This document shows, piece after piece, positions 34,640 to 47,480 of a stretch of 64,000 nt of DNA; position 1 is the first letter of the stretch, and each line of letters starts with the position of its first letter. Source of the DNA: Pelobates cultripes (lineage: Eukaryota > Chordata > Amphibia > Anura > Pelobatidae); NCBI GenBank assembly GCA_933207985.1, contig OW240918.1, positions 112,690,999 through 112,754,998 of the forward strand. The letters are read 5' to 3'. Both the position numbers and the translations under genes were made by a program. The notes under the pieces were generated by a model. It was not told the origin of the DNA and did no database searches. It was given only the letters and a program-made list of their open reading frames with translations.

Positions 34640-36640
34640 TATATATATTTTTATAATTCTTTATTTTTTTCGAGGTAGTAGCTTGCATAACAGGTACAAT
34701 GGCATAATGGTGTATAACGGTACATCATAGAGTATGCTCTTTATTGCAACAGTATGTGTCATACCTCATTTTTGTTATGTTTAAACAAGAAGACGTAGGT
34801 TACTTAGTAGGGCTTATATGTTTTCAAACCATGTGTTATGCATCGTTAATGTATGTTAAAGAATAATGCAAAACCAACTCTAAACAATTGCAGTACACTT
34901 AAACGATAGTCAAATCCCATGTGTGATGTTGGGGCCTAAGTAAGTGGTCACAGTGTGTCCCTGTCGAGGTGTCACCCTTAGGGTTACATAAGAGGCTGTG
35001 TGGGTCCTAGCTTGTGCTGGCTGAAGATTTCGCTGGTTTGAACCGTCGTGTGGTCGGTAGGTTAGGAGATTGGCTGCCTGTGCCTTATTGGTTTACGGGT
35101 GGCTGTAGTGGCTGGGTAGTGTAGTCGGTAAAAGTTACGCAGTGGGTGGGCTGCTGGCGCCATGGAGGTTCTGTTATAGTTTAATTATAGGGAAGTGTAT
35201 ACCCGCCGAGTATAGTTAGATTTTTATGGGGAGTCTACGCTTTCGTGAGGCTTACTCCTCAGGGAGGGAGGGAGGAGGTGCAACAGTTTTGCTTACTATA
35301 AGTTATGGGTCAGGGCCTTCAGCATGAGCAGGTGCAGGGTGCGTGTGGCCCGGTTCGGGTACACTTACTGGCCTCATAAGGTGTCTCACTGCTATGCGGT
35401 GCTGTGCATGCTAGTAAACATAGCTAACTAATAAATGGTGCGTGGGAAACAGTTACAAACTAATAACGTGTTAAACTAACAGAAAATTGTTCTCTTTACA
35501 AGTTAAAACATCAGTTTGAAAGAGGTAGTGGCAGGCCTGACACTGCAGGCCGTCTGAGTTGCCCCAGGTAGTAGCCGCTGCAAATGAGTCCGTTGCGGGA
35601 CTCAGGGGGACGAATGGAGTCGCTGTTGCTGGGTTCCAGGCTTGAGTTGGGGCCTTGGGTACAATTGGCCCGGTGATAGTGAAAGAGTCCAGCAGGAGTC
35701 CCAAGGTGAGATCTTGGATGGGTTAGATGGTGTTGTTATGGTGTACTTGTAGCATGCAGGGTTCCCTCCACCTGTATTGGATATGGTTAGATCAGAGTGT
35801 GGACGAGAAGGGTTGGAGTGAGCGGCGCCAGGCCAGTGTGCTCCCAGACAAATCCGTATAGAATGAGAGTGTCATGCTCTTGAATGCGTATGGAGAGTGG
35901 TGCCTTGCTGTGGTCATAACAGCCTGCCTATCTCTGCTCCTTTGAAACCAAATCAGCAGGTCTCTAGGCGTCGAGGTTGGTTCTTTGGCTGGCTTCTGTA
36001 AGCGGAACACCCCCTCTGTTTCCACTGCCTTCACCTGTTTGGGAGGCAGGAGTCTTCTCACCAGATGTGGTAGTTCTGCGTCTGATAGTTCTTCGGGTAT
36101 TCCCCTTATTTTGATGTTTGAGCTCTGCCTTTGATCCTCCAGAATGGTGCTCCTCTAACAAGCGGTGGACAAGCTACAGCGACAACCAGCCAACAATAAG
36201 GTTCGGTGCTGCACGTTTTGGCGGGTGTCTTGTTCCAGTGTTCCCAGTCAGCCTGTTAGGCCTCGCAGGTCATGGCGTATTTGGGCCATATCAGCCTTGA
36301 TTGTGCGTTTGAGACCTGCTATTAGTTCCTTGATTACTGCCGTCATGACCGGGCTGAGTCTGGTGAGGAAGGAGGCGGCCTGAGGGTCGGCATTACAGGT
36401 AGTTGTTCCTCCGCTGCCCCTACTGAGAAATCTTCCGAGATGTCTGAGCTGTTGTCAGTGAAGGCGACCATCTTGGGATCCTAGGCTATGTTTGCCTGGC
36501 GCCAGAGATCTCCTATGTTCATGCTCATCCTCGGTTTGTCAGACTTTGCCTTCTTGGTCTTTGGGGTACCAGGATTTGTATAATATTAGCCGTTCAGTGC
36601 AGAGCTGTAACAACATACGGCCATTCGGTTTTGCTGCTTG
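34640..36640 (-). mobile_element. L1/Tx1-like element carrying ORF1 but no ORF2 (HAL1-like)
   Basis: Read on the minus strand, a 5' region begins near 36640, ORF1 lies at about 36440-35540, and about 0.9 kb of noncoding sequence leads to an A-rich 3' end (T-rich on plus, 34640-34670). That end resembles the 3' end of the L1-like insertion at 49104 (attctttattttt). No endonuclease or RT text was found. Either ORF2 was deleted or the element is a half-L1 type. Confidence 0.6.
35540..36440 (-). pseudogene. L1-type ORF1 protein (coiled coil + RRM + CTD), frameshifted
   Basis: Frames in succession show a coiled-coil segment (IKELIAGLKRTIKADMAQIR). Next is the RRM signature LEDQRQSSNIKIRGIPEEL, equivalent to the L1 hallmark LEnRsRRnNIrIrGiPE. 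Then come the RRM body (FRLQKPAKEPTSTPRDLLIW) and SFYTDLSGSTLAWRRSLQP. A recognisable C-terminal domain (LLLDSFTITGPIVPKAP) follows in another frame. At least three shifts or stops. ORF1p is the RNA-binding chaperone of L1 particles; this copy could not make it. Confidence 0.75.
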
Positions 36641-37501
36641 GCTCCGCCCCCTTTGTTATTTCTTCATACAAATATTAATTTTCACTGTAGAATTAACAGT
36701 AAAAAATAAAGTAAAATTAATTTTCTCAGTGGACATAGACGTATACTTTGTGATCCAAATTTACAATCTTCTCTCTGTGTACAATCTCTGATCATTAGAG
36801 ATTGCCTCAGAGGACCATTGTTTTATAGCGTGGTTCCACTTCGTTGACGGCGATTAAAAAGTAACTCGCATTTCTCTGGTACGCTGTCCTTCAACCTTCT
36901 CGCCAAGTAACAGTGAAGGAGCCTACAGCAAAGCAAATTCAGTTTACTTAATTGGAAAGTAGCAGAGCCAGTTCTTTATTTATTCTGTTTGTGTTTTTCA
37001 TTCCTAACTGATTTTATGAGGATTTGCTACCTAGGATTTCATCGAGTTTAAACATTGCTGCTTGATCTGATTGTAGTAATTGGAGTGTATTTTATAAAGG
37101 GATGAGCTCAGATGGAAAAAGTGAGATTAATTAGAAATACCCTTTCGGCAGCTGAAGTCATTCATATCAAACAACCAAGGAAGAGTGAGATTTATGAGAA
37201 TGTAAATTATTCAGTGTTGCTAGTCATGACCTTACAGCAAGTCCTATCATTGGCTTTCCAACCCGATTGCTGGCTGAAACAGAATTAACAAATTTAATTG
37301 CACAATTTGGGCTTACACAGGGCCAGCTGCACATGTCCTTCAATCCTAGAGCTGCACTACAGAGTTCTGTGCAACAAGTCACACATATATCATTTGTTCC
37401 CTTGTCTACAGACATTAATGCATTATCTACCCCTTTCCTCTTACTAGAAGGACAGGAATAGGTGTAACCTACATAGTGTGGGAATTTTTGAGCAACCTTA
37501 G
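36641..37501. other. Intron without recognisable genes
   Basis: AT-rich with no element recognised. Confidence 0.4.
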
Positions 37502-37560
37502 TTAAAGGAACACTATAGTGACAGGAACACAAACATGTATTCCTGACGCTATAGTTGTAA
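37502..37560. mobile_element. T2-type MITE end
   Basis: ttaaaggaacactatagtga, then hairpin caggaacacaaacatgt / attcctgacgctatag. The sequence to about 37900 may be its interior; no second terminus was found. Confidence 0.5.
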
Positions 37561-39939
37561 ATGCATTGTTTAGGTGACTAGCCCCCATTGTCCCTGTTAA
37601 AGAGGTGTTTATACATCTCTTATTTCCAGCACAGCGCTAGTCTCATGATAGCTGGCCCTGCCCTGCTCCACCACATTAGCTGAGATCATCAAATGGAACA
37701 ATCTCAGCCAATTGTCTATTGTACATGTGATGCAAAACGCCATGCTGTGCCAATCAGCATCTCTTCATAGAGAGGCATTGACTCACAGCATATCTATGGG
37801 GAGCATTCAGCGTCTCCATGCAGAGCACTGTGCAACACTAACCCAGGAAGCACCTCTAGTCCCTCTTTTCCTCTTATCTGTCCTAATATCCCTCTTTTCT
37901 AGGAGCTCCATATTGTTGGTGTGTCTGAGTGTCTAACAGAGCTTCTCCATAATACTCACAGTAATGTGTCTTTATAAATAGGATACATTGTTATTTTTCT
38001 AAATTACATTTTAGTTGCATAAATTGTTATCAGCATGTCACTTAATATTTCTCAAAAGAACTCTGCCCCTGGCCACTCCCCACTCACACCCCTAAAATTA
38101 GAGTGATCCTCTTTGTTTATTTGAAATGTTAGGAGGTATGGTTTTTGGGTAGAGTGTGGCAGGGCTTGGACTTGCCAAATGTACTAGACTCCAAAGCTAT
38201 TGAGGCATAGCTACAGGGTCACAAAAGCAAGATATGCCTTAGTACCTCTTATCTCATTGCTAAGTACCTTTATTTGTTGGATAAGTATATGGATAGAGTG
38301 ACAACTTCATTCAGATGCTAATGTGTCACCAACCACCAAATGTCACCATCATGGGTAAGGTGTGCATTAGTGACTGAAATGTTCCAAAACAGGTTAAAAA
38401 ATGTACCAGGTGGGCATGATGTATGAGACACTGGGAGCTGTTAATCACTGGGACAATGTCAGTGCTGCAGGCTGCAGAGGAGGTGTGAGCCTTAATATAA
38501 CAGTTCTGAATGTACTGAAATAAATAATTTATATGCGATAACTGATATATGCATTGCTTTAGGAGCTGTAAGCCAGTGAGTTGAACTTGTCACGATAGTT
38601 TCACTTTAAAGACCCTAGGGGTCCTATTGTGATTATGTCATTGATCCTTTAGTTAAATTATATTAACATTATTTTTTTCAGCTTTTTGGTATTTTGTATA
38701 TTTTTACAAAATACTTTTATTTCATTTTATTCATGATTAATATGTATGGACTACTCTGGGATAATAAGGCTAGATCAACGGTAAAATACAATTGGAGGTT
38801 TTAACCGGTCAAAAATGGACTTACCTGTGGACCAATTTATTCCAAAGTACTGCTAAATCTCACATCAAATGTAATACTTACTCTTATATTTGAGTTTGCT
38901 GCTTTATCATCTAATAACAAAGACAAAATAGAACAGATTGAAGGGGAAACGCAGCCTGACAAAATACATTTTTATTTGTAGGAAGATTTATACATTTATA
39001 TCAAAAACACAACACATCAATTTGAAGCTCTGAAGAATTCTGGCATTAAATTCATATTGTTATGACACTGACCAATTACTTTACGCAATGTGGAAACCGC
39101 TGCACACTGCAAGTTTAAACTATGCTATTCTTTTTGAATGCCTGTGTGTTTTAAGGACCCTGGACAGTTACATTGTAGCACACGAAAATGGTATTACAGT
39201 TTAAGATTTCTAAAGCATTATAAAATTAGCAACAGAAATTATAAAAATGTTTTCTTAGTTATTCATAATTTTCTATAATTAAAAAATCCTGTTTGTTTTT
39301 TAAAGTTCACTTGAAATTGAAATTGGCCTATATTAATACAAACCCCTGGACTTCTAAGATTGTTCACTTACTATGTACATATCTTTTAGTCTTGCACTGT
39401 GCTCAGACACCCCTGAATTGCATACTACTGACTGACAAAGTCACCAGGTTTCAAGAGATTTGTGGGTAAAAATGGTTTGGCCAAACTAAATTTGTCTGCT
39501 ATGCACACGTCTATTATGTGACAACCAACAGGGAAAAAGAGGGGCATTGTACTGTGCACACAAGACATGCTCGATCAACTCCTAATCCATCTACTGTACA
39601 AAGTAATTCCATTGATAACTTTTCTATATTTGAGCGTGTAACTTTCCAAAACCCTGTAAAATCTGTACATGGGAGTACTGTTGTACTTGTGAGACAACAC
39701 TGAACACAAATACATGTATTTTAATACTGTAAAAGCTAACAGTATTATGACATTCACAGTTAAAATGCCACGAAAAAATACAAAAATAACATTTCTTAAT
39801 TTCTTACACTTTTTGAGATGTTATTCATATTAAATTATGTTTCATATATAAATATTAGATGTGAATAAATGAAAGCCCTGTTTCTCCTGAACAAAATTAT
39901 ATATAATAAGTGTGGGTGCACTTAATATAAAAGAGGTAA
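37561..39939. other. Intron without recognisable genes
   Basis: AT-rich sequence; nothing supported apart from possible MITE interior at the left. Confidence 0.4.
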
Positions 39940-40290
39940 ACTATGATTGAACAGACAGCGCAAATTGCAGGCAGGGTCGGATGTCCCACCGGGATACCGG
40001 GAAATTTCCTGGTGGAAAGTGTCAGTGAGTGGACGTAGATGCTGTCTGCGCTTCCACTTCACTTCCGGCGGATGCACGCCACAGTGGGGATTTCGTCTGG
40101 GGATGGTGTAACGCATGTGCGTTCCACCTCTCCATCATGGTGCTTCTCCTTATTAAGGTATTGTGCCGATATTTATAAGCTTAATTGGCAATGTTTGGCT
40201 CTCCTTTACCTCTACCTCCTGGTGAGATATCACCCATTGGAGAGGTATTATACAGGTGTCCCATATGAGAACAGGATGTTCTCTGGTAAA

Positions 40291-40308
40291 CATATATATA
40301 TACATATA

Positions 40309-40343
<35 letters not shown>
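40291..40343. repeat. (AT)n microsatellite
   Basis: About 50 bp of alternating A and T with two C interruptions. Confidence 0.9.
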
Positions 40344-40345
<2 letters not shown>

Positions 40346-41005
40346 TGTTTTATTATTTTTATATATACTTAAGGGGACAAGGCTTGTTTTGGGTTTGAAC
40401 CTACACTATACCTTGAATATATTCTGTATTACTTTTTGTGTTCTGTGAAGTGTATTTAATGTACGTTGTAATGTGATGAGTGCATTTTCTGTATATTGCT
40501 TACTTTGTCAACCATAGTCATGTGACTATGGTTGTGAGAGTTACAATCATTTGTGGGTGGCCACCCATTTCACTCAGGTGTCTTTTATTTTGCTATTAAG
40601 TGTTGGTATATAAAGGTGATATTTTATTTTTCAATACATGCTCCCTTCATAAAGGCCGATGGGGGCTTCTCATGTGCTTTAACAGGTTCTATTTTCGGCA
40701 TGTACGTTTTGGTTCACACTCTTATACAGGTATCATAAGAATAGTTTTTCTATATTTGTGGTTATACCACTCCGTTCGCATATTTGGGATTGATTTTTCC
40801 TGATCTCTTTCTCTGGTCTTAGTCAGTGCTTGCATATTCTTTGTATATGTTTGACTATATTGGTACTTTAATTTGACAGTGTTGATACCTGTTATTTATG
40901 TTCCTATACAATGAAGTGTTTTGCATTTTAGCTAGTTGTGCTCCTCTTTTTAGTATCATAAACTTCACCTACCAGTGCCAGGTAAGATTCAGCCCTGACA
41001 GGGAT

Positions 41006-41329
41006 TGTGTGTGTGTTCCTGCTACTGAGTGAACTTGTGTGTGTGTGTGTGTGTGCCTACTAGTGAGTGAGCTTGTGTCTGTGTGTGCGGCTGCTAGTGA
41101 GTGAGCTTGTGTGTGTGTGTGCCTGCTAGTGAGTGAACTTGTGTGTGGGAGTGTGGCTGCTAGTGAGTAAACGTGTGTCTGTATGTGTGTGTGTTCCTGC
41201 TAGTGAGTGAGCTTGTGTGTGTGCCTGCTAGTGAGTGAACTTGCGTGTGGGTGTGTGGCTGCTGGTGAGTAAGCTTGTGTCTCTGTGTGTGTGTGTGTAT
41301 GTGTTTGTGTGCACCTGATAGCAAGTGAA

Positions 41330-41364
<35 letters not shown>

Positions 41365-41930
41365 CTGATAGTGAGTGAACTTGTGTGTGTGTGTGGCTGC
41401 TAGTAAATGAGTTGTGTGTGTGTGCCTCCTAGTGAGTGAACTTGTGTGTGTGTGCCTGATAGTGAGTGAACTTGTGTGTGTGTGCCTGATAGTGAGTGAA
41501 CTTGTGTGTGTGTGTGTGTGTGTGTGTGCCTGCTCCTGAGTGAGCTTGTGTGTGTGTGGCTGCCAGTAAGCAAGCTTGTATGTGTGTGTCGCAGTGAGCT
41601 TATCTGTACTGAGCAAGTGTGTGTCAGTGGGCTTGTCTATTGGAAGCATGTGTGTGTTACTGAGTTTGTCTGCGGTGAGCATGTGTGTGACAGCGAGCTT
41701 GTCTGTAGTAAGCTTGTGCATGTCAGAGTTTTTCTGTACTACATTTGTTTGTGTACCAATAAGCTTGTCTTGTGTCAGTGAGATTGTCTTTCAGTGAGCC
41801 TTTTTGTGCGCATCAGTGAGCTTTTTTTTATGTCAGTGAGCATATGTATATCAATGAGATTGTCTGTCTGTGAGTTTGTGCATCAATAAGCTTGTGTCAG
41901 TGAGTTTGTCTGTGTCTGCATGTGGGTATG
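41006..41930. repeat. GT-rich minisatellite (tgtgtgtg-cctgctagtgagtgaac units)
   Basis: About 0.9 kb built of (GT)n blocks separated by cctgctagtgagtgaacttg or variants such as gcctgatagtgagtgaactt, fading after 41600 into gtcagtgagcttgtctgt-like units. Long His/Thr-rich or Cys/Val-rich ORFs here are translations of the repeat. Confidence 0.9.
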
Positions 41931-41960
41931 CTTACTGTATAATTAAATGCTTTACCATTT

Positions 41961-42166
41961 AATATTTTGAATTAGAAAAATAAATATACCAATAATTTGT
42001 AAGGCTGTGTCTTGCCACCCCAGATGATTGAGTAATATATAAGCACCGACAATATATAAAATATAAACACATTTTTTTATTTGTTTATATTTTACTCAAT
42101 CACCTGGGGTGGCAAGACATAGCCTTACATATTATTGGTATATTTATTTTTCTAATTCAAAATATT
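41961..42166. repeat. Inverted repeat with 81-bp arms
   Basis: Left arm 41961-42041 starts aatattttgaattag and includes ggctgtgtcttgccacccca. Right arm 42086-42166 is its reverse complement with few mismatches. The loop is 44 bp of A/T-rich sequence. It can extrude a long hairpin. Confidence 0.85.
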
Positions 42167-42300
42167 GGTCCTTTTAGAGTATGTGTAATATACATATATA
42201 TATTACACACAATACATGGCGCAATGACTTATGGGGCTGGCATAGATTTTTTTTTTCCAGGGCTGCTTTGTATCCCCAGTCCGACCCTGCTTGCAGGTTT

Positions 42301-44019
42301 TGTTTTTATTAGAACTTGTGCAATTGCCTCCGTCCTCAATGGGTTAGTGGAACTTGTTCATCTTATAGTTTGTATTGCCCACACATTAACACAAAAACAG
42401 ATAAAGAGAGAGTTCTAAGCTGATGTTACTGAATAAACTTTTAACATTTTTAAAAAGTTGAAAAACCTATTTTGGTTAATTAACTTTGAAAAAAAGAAAG
42501 ACAACATTGCATTGGATTGGTGTACATGCTGAACTTGTTAACTTTCTTGTTTTTGTGCTTCCCACACTAGAAACGCTTCTGAGTTTCGAGATGACAGTCA
42601 GAGAAGGAGAGTGTGAACATATGTTGTATGAGTCATGAAGCTGTCTGTTTATCTCAGCATTACTGAGATCAGAGAGCTGTTCAGCCAGCAAGCAAAAACA
42701 TCCAGTATTAAATGCAACAGATTGTCGACCTTCTTCAATCCACAGGAGAAATGCATGAGCAATACCTGTGCACTGTCAGAGAGGTCAGTCTGTCTATGCA
42801 AAATATTCAAGTACATAGCTGCAGTGAAAGCGCTGCTTCCCCCTCCATCCCCAAGTGATAACGCAGTGGAGTTTCTATGCTCTGCGTTGTGCCGTGGATA
42901 ACTACCATAGCTAAGGACTAAAGATCTAGAGTCTCCAAGGAGAAACTCACATCCTTCTTCTAATGAGGCGCAGCCTTCATCTGTGGGTTTGCGAACTAAC
43001 ACAGGATGTAAGTATCGATTGTCTTGGATCGCTTACAATATGTGGTTATACCTCCAGTGGTTTCCCTAAGTGAGAGCTCAATTAGGACATTATCCAGGTA
43101 ATGCACAGTCTCCCTCAGTTTTACTATAAATGTTAACTTATTTATTTATGATCACAATTTCAAGTATACAAAACATTGTGTCAAATGGCAATAAAATGGA
43201 ATTATGTTTTCAGTAGTGACTAGACAAGATGTAGGAAAATGGTAAAAAGAAAGAATAATTAAAAACACAGAAGACTTGACGTCAACATAGCTCAGCTGCT
43301 TCATTTAAAATAAAAGCTGCAGGGGTAAAAGCAAAGGAATCACCAACTCCATGTAAAAAAGATATAACCCAACAATTTGTGGAAGAGTAATATAACAAAT
43401 ACAAAATGGTAAAGAGTCGCTCTATAGACGTTACATGCTAAGCATTCGGATCCTGTCCCTGATTAAAATGTCCAGGGCAAATTTAGGTGAGGTTGGGAGG
43501 GATGCCGAGACTGCTCAGGGTACAAACAGGTAAGTAGTCCTTATATTTCACTTGTGTAGAAGAGTAAGAGACAGACATGCAATGTGTAAATACAAGGATT
43601 TTAGGAATGTTGGAACCTCAGACAGTTAGTTTGTAGGAAAGGAACATCCATCCTTATCAGCTTGCAAATGCCGAATACCCCACCTATACAGTATCTCCTT
43701 ATCTTGTAAGATCTTTGTTAGTGGGTGGAAGGTATGCCTCCATAGCACTGTACACCGTGATAAATAACAGACCCTTCAAAAGCGATGGAAGGTGAATTTT
43801 GTACTGTCCCATAAGTGTGTTTTTATCTGATTAATTCTAGAATCGCAACAAAATGTTCCTGGGGACCTCTGGTGGGGCTTTAGATGCTTTAGCAAGTTGT
43901 AGGCATCCTTCCAAAGCCATGGACTTGGCTTTGTTTTTTCATTCCTCATTCCATAATGCATAACTTTACATTTATCTGCATAATATCTTACTCACATTAT
44001 ATTACCTCACCTTCCAACG
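42301..44019. other. Intron without recognisable genes
   Basis: No element or exon recognised; the ORFs of 60-120 codons here lack any family motif. Confidence 0.4.
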
Positions 44020-44540
44020 CCTATTGTGAGATCATTAATAGAGACAAGTATAGATCTAGGGCAGACCCCTGATGGACTCCACATACCATCCTTGTCCAAC
44101 TTGAAAATGTTCTTTTAACAATTACTCTCTGTACTCTGTACTCTAATTTTAAGCAAATTGTCAATCCATCAGACAAGATTGTTTTATCTTAACCAATTGC
44201 TTGTAATTTTTGCAGTAACCTTTTGTGAGGAACAAACAAATACATAAATGCCTTCACAAAATCCAAATATATCATATACCCTGTAACATCGTGATCTATA
44301 TTTCTACTGCGATTTTCATAGAAAGCAATTGTTAGTGTGACATATTTGGTCTTTCATAAAACCACGTTGATTACTGCTAATGATATTGCTCAGTGAATCC
44401 CTGAATATGATCCATCAGTAACCCTTCAAATAATCTCCTAATCACAGAGGAAGTTGAGAGGTCTGTAATTTCCAACGTGAGATTTTGATCAATTCCTATT
44501 GGCACTTCAATTGCTTTTTTATATGCAATCATTTGGTCCC
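44020..44540 (-). pseudogene. Decayed CR1-like RT fragment
   Basis: Minus-strand reading, with frame changes: GNYRPL, LFEGLLMDHIQGF, RGFMKDQICHTN, a degraded DFAKAF block and GMWSPSGVCPR at the end. It corresponds to the RT region NYRPVS to GVPQG of the CR1 copy at 23314-24519, but much older. Confidence 0.65.
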
Positions 44541-45720
44541 ATTGCTAAAATGGATTTGTACCAAAGTCATCTTGGTAAAACTTGTTCTAGGACACATAGC
44601 TGAAGGTTACATTACATTAAAGGCTTTTCAAGCAAACAATCATACAATTATTTAACTAGTCCTAAAGAACATGGACCTTTTTGTTTAAAAATCTCAAAAG
44701 ATCATTTTTTATTTATTAATATACTTTGTCTGTAAAATTAAGTCATCACTTAATTAGTGCTTTTCATTAAGCTTCAAATTATTACAGCAGGAAATGAAAA
44801 CAATGTAATTTATTATTAAAATGTAGTTGAATAGAAATAAGAAGAAACAAGAACCAGATAAGATTGTTTATATGTCTATTCAATGATCAATGTGTCTGTT
44901 ATAATATCCATGGGCCATCTGCAGACTGCACCAGCATGAATTGGTCTTAAGCAGCTGGAGAATTTTAATGATGTAGATTTCACCACATGGAGCGTTTGAT
45001 CTGTTGCGATGTGTGTAAGATTAGACGTGCCTCAGAAGTTTGTGTCCTATACCAAAGAAAGAAAAAAGTAAAACATATGAATATAGTGAATGTTCAATTA
45101 GGATTGTTATTTCCGTTATTGAATTTTTTTATTTTTAGTAAAGGAGACGGACCGCTCGCTACCTTCATTGGATGACTCATCCCCAACCACCAGGCCGCAA
45201 CTTTGCAATTGTCTTCTTAATTGGCTTTGTTCTTCATAATTACAAAGTAAAATATTCAGTTTGTAAAACTGAACACTTAAAACATTAGCCTGTAAAGCAT
45301 TGTTTGGATCAGTTGTATCCTTAAATCCTGGTAAGATTATCAAACTTCTTCTCAACAAATTAAAATTAGAACCAGAAGAAAACCACACGCAACTACAATA
45401 ACATATGAAAAAAGGTATATATTAAGGTAATATAAAGATCTACTGCAAAAACATTGTTAAAGAAATATGTTTTATTAGAAACAAAAACATTTAAAGAATG
45501 TATATTTACCTGGGAAAAGATACTCCCATTGGCTTAACTGCATTAGTTTTGTTAGTCATTACAGGGGGGCCTTACTAGAGCTATAAAGCTTCATCACACC
45601 TGGAAATTGTCCGGATCTGTATAAATTGTCCAAGCCCAATCTCACACTCAATTGTATCTCTTTCCCTGCTGTTGATCCCAAAGAAGGCAAAACATAAAGC
45701 CATTTCTAGGTGTTCCTCCT
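44541..45720. other. Intron without recognisable genes
   Basis: AT-rich. The end near 45650-45740 may be the outer part of the Tc1 element. Confidence 0.4.
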
Positions 45721-45891
45721 GGAAAATACACCTTCATGGCAAGCATCTTTAGTACTTAGTAGAGCACCGTTTTGCTGTTATGACCTGCTGCAAACAAGAT
45801 GCATAGCTAGACACCAGCTTCTTGCAGCATTCCTGAGGAATCTTTGGCCATTGCTCATAAACAATTGCCTCCACTTAAGTAATATTCTTGG

Positions 45892-46491
45892 TAGACATGT
45901 GCGATTCGTTACATTCCGAATGTACATTCATCCGAATTTCATGCCTTTCAGACATTCGGATGCTTACGAATGTCTGCAGTGCTGAAGTCCCGAAGTGCCA
46001 AAGTTCAGTAGTTCGTGCTGAAGCTCCGAAGCGCTGAAGTGCCAAAGTATTTCGGATTTCTGAAAAGTGGCAAAACAAGATAGAGAGAGGGCAAATTACG
46101 TGAATGACGACAGGAATCTTGACCAATAAGCTAATTCCTTTTGTGCAATGATGTCATATCCTGTACGTGTCACATCACGTCTGCCAGCGGACTCTGAAGG
46201 ACGTGACGCAAATGGGATGTTGCAAAAGGGACATGTCTGGCATGGGAAGTCTCTACTGCACATGACTGCATTAGACAAACATACTTAGCCAATTATTATA
46301 TAGGATATATTAAGTAGACAGGTGCAATTAGTTTTGTTCCGAATGTACATTCACGAATTTAATGCCAAGTGATGACGTTCGGCAGTTCCGAAGTGCTGAA
46401 CCAAACCGAATGCCATTGGTCCGAATTGACGAAGCAGACACATTTTTTTACTTCCGAACCAAACTTAACTTTTTTCCCATGCACATCTCTA
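45892..46491. mobile_element. Non-autonomous hAT MITE, 600 bp, with 8-bp target duplication
   Basis: Left end tagacatgtgc and right end gcacatctcta are inverted termini with one mismatch. The 8-mer attcttgg flanks it at 45884-45891 and 46492-46499. Deleting the element restores the Tc1 transposase reading. The interior contains repeated cgaagtgc/ccgaatg motifs in both orientations and has no coding capacity. Confidence 0.88.
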
Positions 46492-46819
46492 ATTCTTGGG
46501 TCTGAGTGCTGCAACCGCCTTCTTCGAATCCCACAAGAGATTTTCTATGGTGTTCAGGTCAGGTGACTGTAATGGCCACTGTAGACTTTTCCAGGACTTC
46601 TACAACACAGCCTTGGTGTGATTTGAGGTATGCTTGGGATCATTATCTTGTTGAAAAGTCCAATGATGCCCAAGCATTAGCTTCCTCACAGACGTCATGA
46701 CTTTATCTCCTAGGATTTTGTGGTACTTTAATGAATCTATCATACTTTCCACATGCTGCAGGTTTCCAGTTACAGAGAAAGCAAAGCAGCCCTACAGCAT
46801 CACCAAGCCACCACCATGC

Positions 46820-47407
46820 TTAGAGGGACACTATAGTCATCAGAACAACTACTTCTTATTTTATTGTTCTGGTTAGAATAATTATTACCTTTTTGCTGTA
46901 AACACTGTCTTTTCAGAGAAAATGCAGTGTTTATATTACAGCTCATGGATACCTCCACTGGCCACTCCTCAGATGGCTGCTAAAGGTGCTTACTGGGACA
47001 TTGCTGTACAGTGTGCAGCACTGCCATTCAGTGTCTTCACCCTCTGCATGGAGACACTGAAGTTTCCTCATAGAGATGTATTGATTCAATGCATCTCTAT
47101 GAGGAGATGCTGATTGGCCAGGGCTGCGACTTGACTTTTGCTGGCTCTGCCCCTGATCTGCCTCCTTGACAGTCTTGGCCAATCCAATGCTTTCCTATGT
47201 TAAAGCAATGGGAATGGTTTAGATCTCTACTTCTAATTATGTCAGCCAAGCAGGCAGATCAGGGGTAGAGCCAGCAGCAAAATGGAATAAAAGTAAGATT
47301 TCATTACACTTAGGGGGACATGGGAGAAGGGTGGGCTAGATGGTGTTTTTGACACTATAGGGTCAGGAATACATGTTTGTGTTCATGATCCTATAGTGTT
47401 TCTTTAA
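46820..47407. mobile_element. T2/Kolobok-type MITE inside the Tc1 remnant
   Basis: Left end ttagagggacactatag, right end ctatagtgtttctttaa, so TTAA-like ends with inverted termini. The interior matches 60446-61036 in reverse orientation (cagcaaaaag, aaacactgcattttctctga). Confidence 0.8.
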
Positions 47408-47480
47408 CTGTAGGCAATTTTTCACAACCTACCTTCTCAGAAACCTGGTTGCAGCCATTAAAAGCTTTCTTTTTCTGCCC

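Larger units (their letters stand above)
39940..42300. repeat. Composite repeat region with opposed cagggtcgga / tccgaccctg ends
   Basis: Near the left, cagggtcggatgtcccaccg and a hairpin (ccaccgggataccggg / aaatttcctggtgg). Near the right, in opposite orientation, ccccagtccgaccctgct. The two may be ends of one inserted element whose middle is the microsatellites and hairpin below. No coding region was identified. Confidence 0.35.
45749..47480 (-). pseudogene. Tc1/mariner transposase remnant, interrupted twice
   Basis: Minus-strand pieces. At 47408-47480 a segment of the DNA-binding region (GSGRKRKL and RFLRR). At 46492-46819 the catalytic core KHGGGLVML, NLQHVESMIDSLKYHKIL, HWTFQQDNDPKHTSNHTK and QWPLQSPDLNTIENLLWD, with the DNDPKH aspartate and IENL glutamate of a DD34E enzyme. 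At 45749-45891 the C-terminus YEQWPKIPQECCKKLVSSYA to QQVITAKRCSTKY and stop. A hAT MITE (45892-46491) and a T2 MITE (46820-47407) split it, and the middle of the protein is deleted. It once cut and pasted a Tc1-like transposon at TA sites. Confidence 0.85.

Noticed and set aside
41200..41721. 173-codon His/Thr-rich ORF
   Set aside because: Pure translation of the GT minisatellite.
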